The notes beneath the pieces are model-generated. The model was not told the DNA's origin. It was given only the letters and a program-made list of their open reading frames with translations, and ran no database searches. A program made the position numbers and the translations under genes. From Burkholderia gladioli (GTDB lineage Bacteria; Pseudomonadota; Gammaproteobacteria; Burkholderiales; Burkholderiaceae), in the NCBI RefSeq assembly GCF_000959725.1, contig NZ_CP009321.1:149091-213090 (forward strand): a stretch of DNA of 64,000 bases, written 5' to 3'. Shown here in pieces: positions 62,251-64,000 of the stretch (position 1 is its first letter; every line of letters begins with the position of its first letter).

Positions 62251-62781
62251 TCACCGCGTGCCCAGAATCGCGTTGATGACGTGAACAATGTCTGGCGTGT
62301 TTTTTAGCACCGAAGATAGCTCGTCGGACTCCACTATCAGGTGCTTCCTGTTCACCGAAATGGAAACCCTTATCTGATTCGGGCGGGGCGGAACGCCCGT
62401 GAGCAACGCGTGTTCGATCTCCTTGACCGACAGTCCAGATGGAAGCTTTTGGGCACGCTCTGCCGCTACCGCGGCTCCCAAGCGGGAGGCGAGAAAGTCG
62501 AAAGTGTCCGCCACAGCGAATGTCATCCTAGCTTCCCCGCCCGCTGCATCGACCAGCTCTCTTGGAAGCCGAGCGGCCGCGATCGACCGGGAGACGTTAG
62601 ACGCTGACACTTGGAGATCGCTCGCCATCGCTGCTTGCGTCGGCCAAAGAGCGCGTTCCAGCATCGCCATATAAAACCGACCAAGATGCAATATCGAAGC
62701 ACCGCCTACGCGTAGTCGACCATGCGCCGAAATGGCCGCCCCTTTGTCCGGGACCGTAGCAACGGAGAAATCCAAAGTCAT
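62251..62781 (-). CDS. Small DNA-binding regulator, KorA/ParB-like HTH
   Basis: The 176-aa product from ATG 62781 (an AAGG box lies upstream) has a helix-turn-helix-like segment, TQAAMASDLQVSASNVSRSI, at residues ~48-67, then a helical C-terminus. Plasmid regulators with such modules bind palindromes and repress conjugation operons. The perfect palindrome at 62871-62888 lies 90 bp before it. A longer in-frame start at 62874 would overlap that palindrome and is less likely. The family assignment is tentative. Confidence 0.6.
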   Translation of the reverse strand: MTLDFSVATVPDKGAAISAHGRLRVGGASILHLGRFYMAMLERALWPTQAAMASDLQVSASNVSRSIAAARLPRELVDAAGGEARMTFAVADTFDFLASRLGAAVAAERAQKLPSGLSVKEIEHALLTGVPPRPNQIRVSISVNRKHLIVESDELSSVLKNTPDIVHVINAILGTR

Positions 62782-62870
62782 GACGCGTACCTTATTGTTG
62801 CTCTGCACCGGACAAATCCAGGGCATCAACGGCGAGAAATCGATGATTGTTGCAGTTGCTGAAAGGTGAC

Positions 62871-62888
62871 CCACAACCGGTTGTGGGG
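62871..62888. promoter_or_regulatory. 18-bp perfect palindrome, likely operator
   Basis: CCCACAACCGGTTGTGGG lies between the regulator gene (minus) and the T4SS operon (plus). The related 14-bp palindrome CGCAACCGGTTGCG at 63116-63129 and a half-matching copy near 53462 show that this is a recurrent site. Confidence 0.7.
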
Positions 62889-63254
62889 GGCACGACTCGG
62901 CAGCCTAGTCGTGGTATTCGCCCTCGGCGGGCTAAACCTCTGATTTCACACTGAATACCCTGGAGGGGCCAACGTATCGTCGTGCCGCCAAGCGCTTTTT
63001 GACGCGTGCAATTTATGCAATTGCGTGGTTAAAACGAGCGAGAGGATACCTCACCAGCGCATCTACGCAACGGGCAAATGCCCGTGTTTTTCGTAGGGCT
63101 TTTTGCCGAAAGCCCCGCAACCGGTTGCGCGCCGTTGCGCCGGCAGCCAGGGTCTTCGGGCATCGCGAAAAGGTCCCCGAAATGAAGGCTCTTTTCCCGC
63201 GTGCCAGCGTTAGCCCGGCTGTTCCAATTGATCCGTCCCAATTGGAACTCCGCG
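62889..63254. other. Promoter region of the T4SS operon
   Basis: Between the 18-bp palindrome and the VirB8-type gene no further gene is supported. It contains the second palindrome and presumably divergent promoters. Confidence 0.5.
63116..63129. promoter_or_regulatory. 14-bp palindrome CGCAACCGGTTGCG
   Basis: Shares CAACCGGTTG with the site at 62871 and lies 126 bp before the VirB8-like gene, a good position to control the conjugation operon. Confidence 0.55.
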
Positions 63255-63971
63255 ATGCGATTCCCTCGACTCTTTCCCCGCAACAAGAAGCAGGTCGCCT
63301 TGTCGCCGGCGCCCGGCCACTACTCGAACGACGATCCCGAAGCGGTCATCTTCGATCAGGGGACGCGTCTGCGCGTCGAAGCCAATCATTGGAAGGTTTT
63401 CTGCTTCATCCTCGCCTTCATCGCCGGTGGCGCCGTCTACACGCGCCAGCCGCCACCATCGGTTGTCCGCTCGTACGGCGTCTCGTCCGATGCCGGCGGC
63501 AATCCGCTAGTGAAGCAACTTGCTGCCTATAACCCGGACGACCAGGCGAAGCGTACGGCGATCAAAGAGGACGTCGAGCATTGGTTCACGATCGAGCCGG
63601 TCCTGACTGACGATATCCGAACCTCGCGTCTCGCGAGGAACATTAACGCCGTCAAAGCGAAGATGGTTGGCAACGCAAAGAACCAGTTTGCGGCATGGAT
63701 CAGTGACGACAAGCCCTTCGATCAGATCACCACGAATCCGAAGCTGGTGCGCGAGGCGAAGGTCACGAATGTGTCCTTGCTCGATGACTCAACCGTCGTT
63801 GTCGAATTCACGACTTCAACGCGGCAATCGCCAACGGACAAACCTGTCGACATCCGATTCGCCTTGACGTTGCGCTACCAGATCATCCCTCCAACGGCGG
63901 AAGACGTGCTGGGCACCAACCCCTACGGTCTCTACTACCCGTTCTTCACCTTGCAAAAAACCGGCGCATGA
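63255..63971 (+). CDS. VirB8/TrbF-type conjugal transfer protein
   Basis: This 238-aa protein has one N-terminal membrane segment (WKVFCFILAFIAGGAVYTRQ) and a periplasmic domain like VirB8/TrbF (DVEHWFTIEPVLTDDIRTSR, then ALTLRYQIIPPTAEDVLGTN, the C-terminal NP-Y motif region). It is an inner-membrane scaffold of the type IV secretion channel. ATG 63255 (MRFPRLFPRNKKQ) is preferred. The next gene overlaps its stop (ATGA). Confidence 0.8.
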   Translation: MRFPRLFPRNKKQVALSPAPGHYSNDDPEAVIFDQGTRLRVEANHWKVFCFILAFIAGGAVYTRQPPPSVVRSYGVSSDAGGNPLVKQLAAYNPDDQAKRTAIKEDVEHWFTIEPVLTDDIRTSRLARNINAVKAKMVGNAKNQFAAWISDDKPFDQITTNPKLVREAKVTNVSLLDDSTVVVEFTTSTRQSPTDKPVDIRFALTLRYQIIPPTAEDVLGTNPYGLYYPFFTLQKTGA

Positions 63972-64000
63972 AACGAACACGTTCCCTTCTGAGCTGGGGC
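63968..64000 (+). CDS. Next T4SS gene, start only
   Basis: The frame begins MKRTRSLLSWG, overlapping the stop of the VirB8-like gene by four bases. The likely signal-peptide start and the position suggest VirB9/TrbG, but only 11 residues are in the window. Confidence 0.4.
   Translation, partial: MKRTRSLLSWG

Overview
The window looks like part of a large low-copy plasmid of a Burkholderia-type beta-proteobacterium. The evidence is the high-GC coding, the mix of IS66, IS3, IS5, IS256 and IS110 transposases, the DUF3701 tyrosine recombinases, and a complete plasmid backbone at the right end (iteron origin, Rep initiator, ParA/ParB with a palindrome array, start of a type IV secretion operon). 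A plasmid-borne GH28 polygalacturonase and an aromatic-ring catabolic cluster suggest a plant- or soil-associated host. The species cannot be fixed from this sequence.

Layout. 1-2091: remains of three insertion sequences (IS2-like IS3 element, IS110 tail, IS5-type transposase). 2101-11544: a LysR regulator and a co-directional catabolic cluster (extradiol dioxygenase, two FAD monooxygenases, BKACE/DUF849, C-C hydrolase, cyclase-family hydrolase, MetA-type outer-membrane channel), a ring-cleavage pathway of unassigned substrate. 11595-15299: an IS256-family element cut by an IS66 element. 15341-24152: plasmid accessory genes, mostly unknown, including a PIN-like protein, a decayed GNAT toxin and an HNH protein. 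24322-29792: a recombinase module made of a motif cluster, an intact IS5/IS427 element, a DUF4238 gene coupled to a large tyrosine recombinase that has lost its nucleophile, and a short integrase. 29815-35712: a Phd/VapC toxin-antitoxin pair and a string of small genes; one membrane-protein gene is split by a second IS66 copy with an exact 8-bp target duplication.

35779-39563: an IS407-like IS3 element hit by a third IS66 copy, also with an exact 8-bp duplication, lying between two truncated host genes. 39564-49266: metabolic and stress genes: cystathionine beta-lyase, SDR, and a TetR-controlled thiol/electrophile stress set (OsmC, AhpD-like, DsbA-like, Old Yellow Enzyme) sharing a palindromic operator; then a dnaE2/SRPBCC fragment junction and a LysR/NADP-oxidoreductase pair. 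49399-52481: a polygalacturonase between inverted copies of an 84-bp sequence. 53195-56357: a recombinase remnant, a second copy of the motif cluster, a perfect recombination-site-like inverted repeat and a second, catalytically complete DUF3701 recombinase.

56793-62024 is the maintenance core: about 12 good and 3 degenerate copies of a 16-bp CACGTG-centred palindrome at ~63-bp intervals lead into parA-parB, followed by a convergent rep gene and about 15 iterons. 62251-64000 holds a small DNA-binding regulator, two CAACCGGTTG palindromes and the start of a VirB8-type conjugation operon. The strongest leads for something undescribed are the recombinase modules with their repeated CAACTAAAGTTG clusters, the periodic palindrome array, and the unassigned aromatic catabolic cluster.
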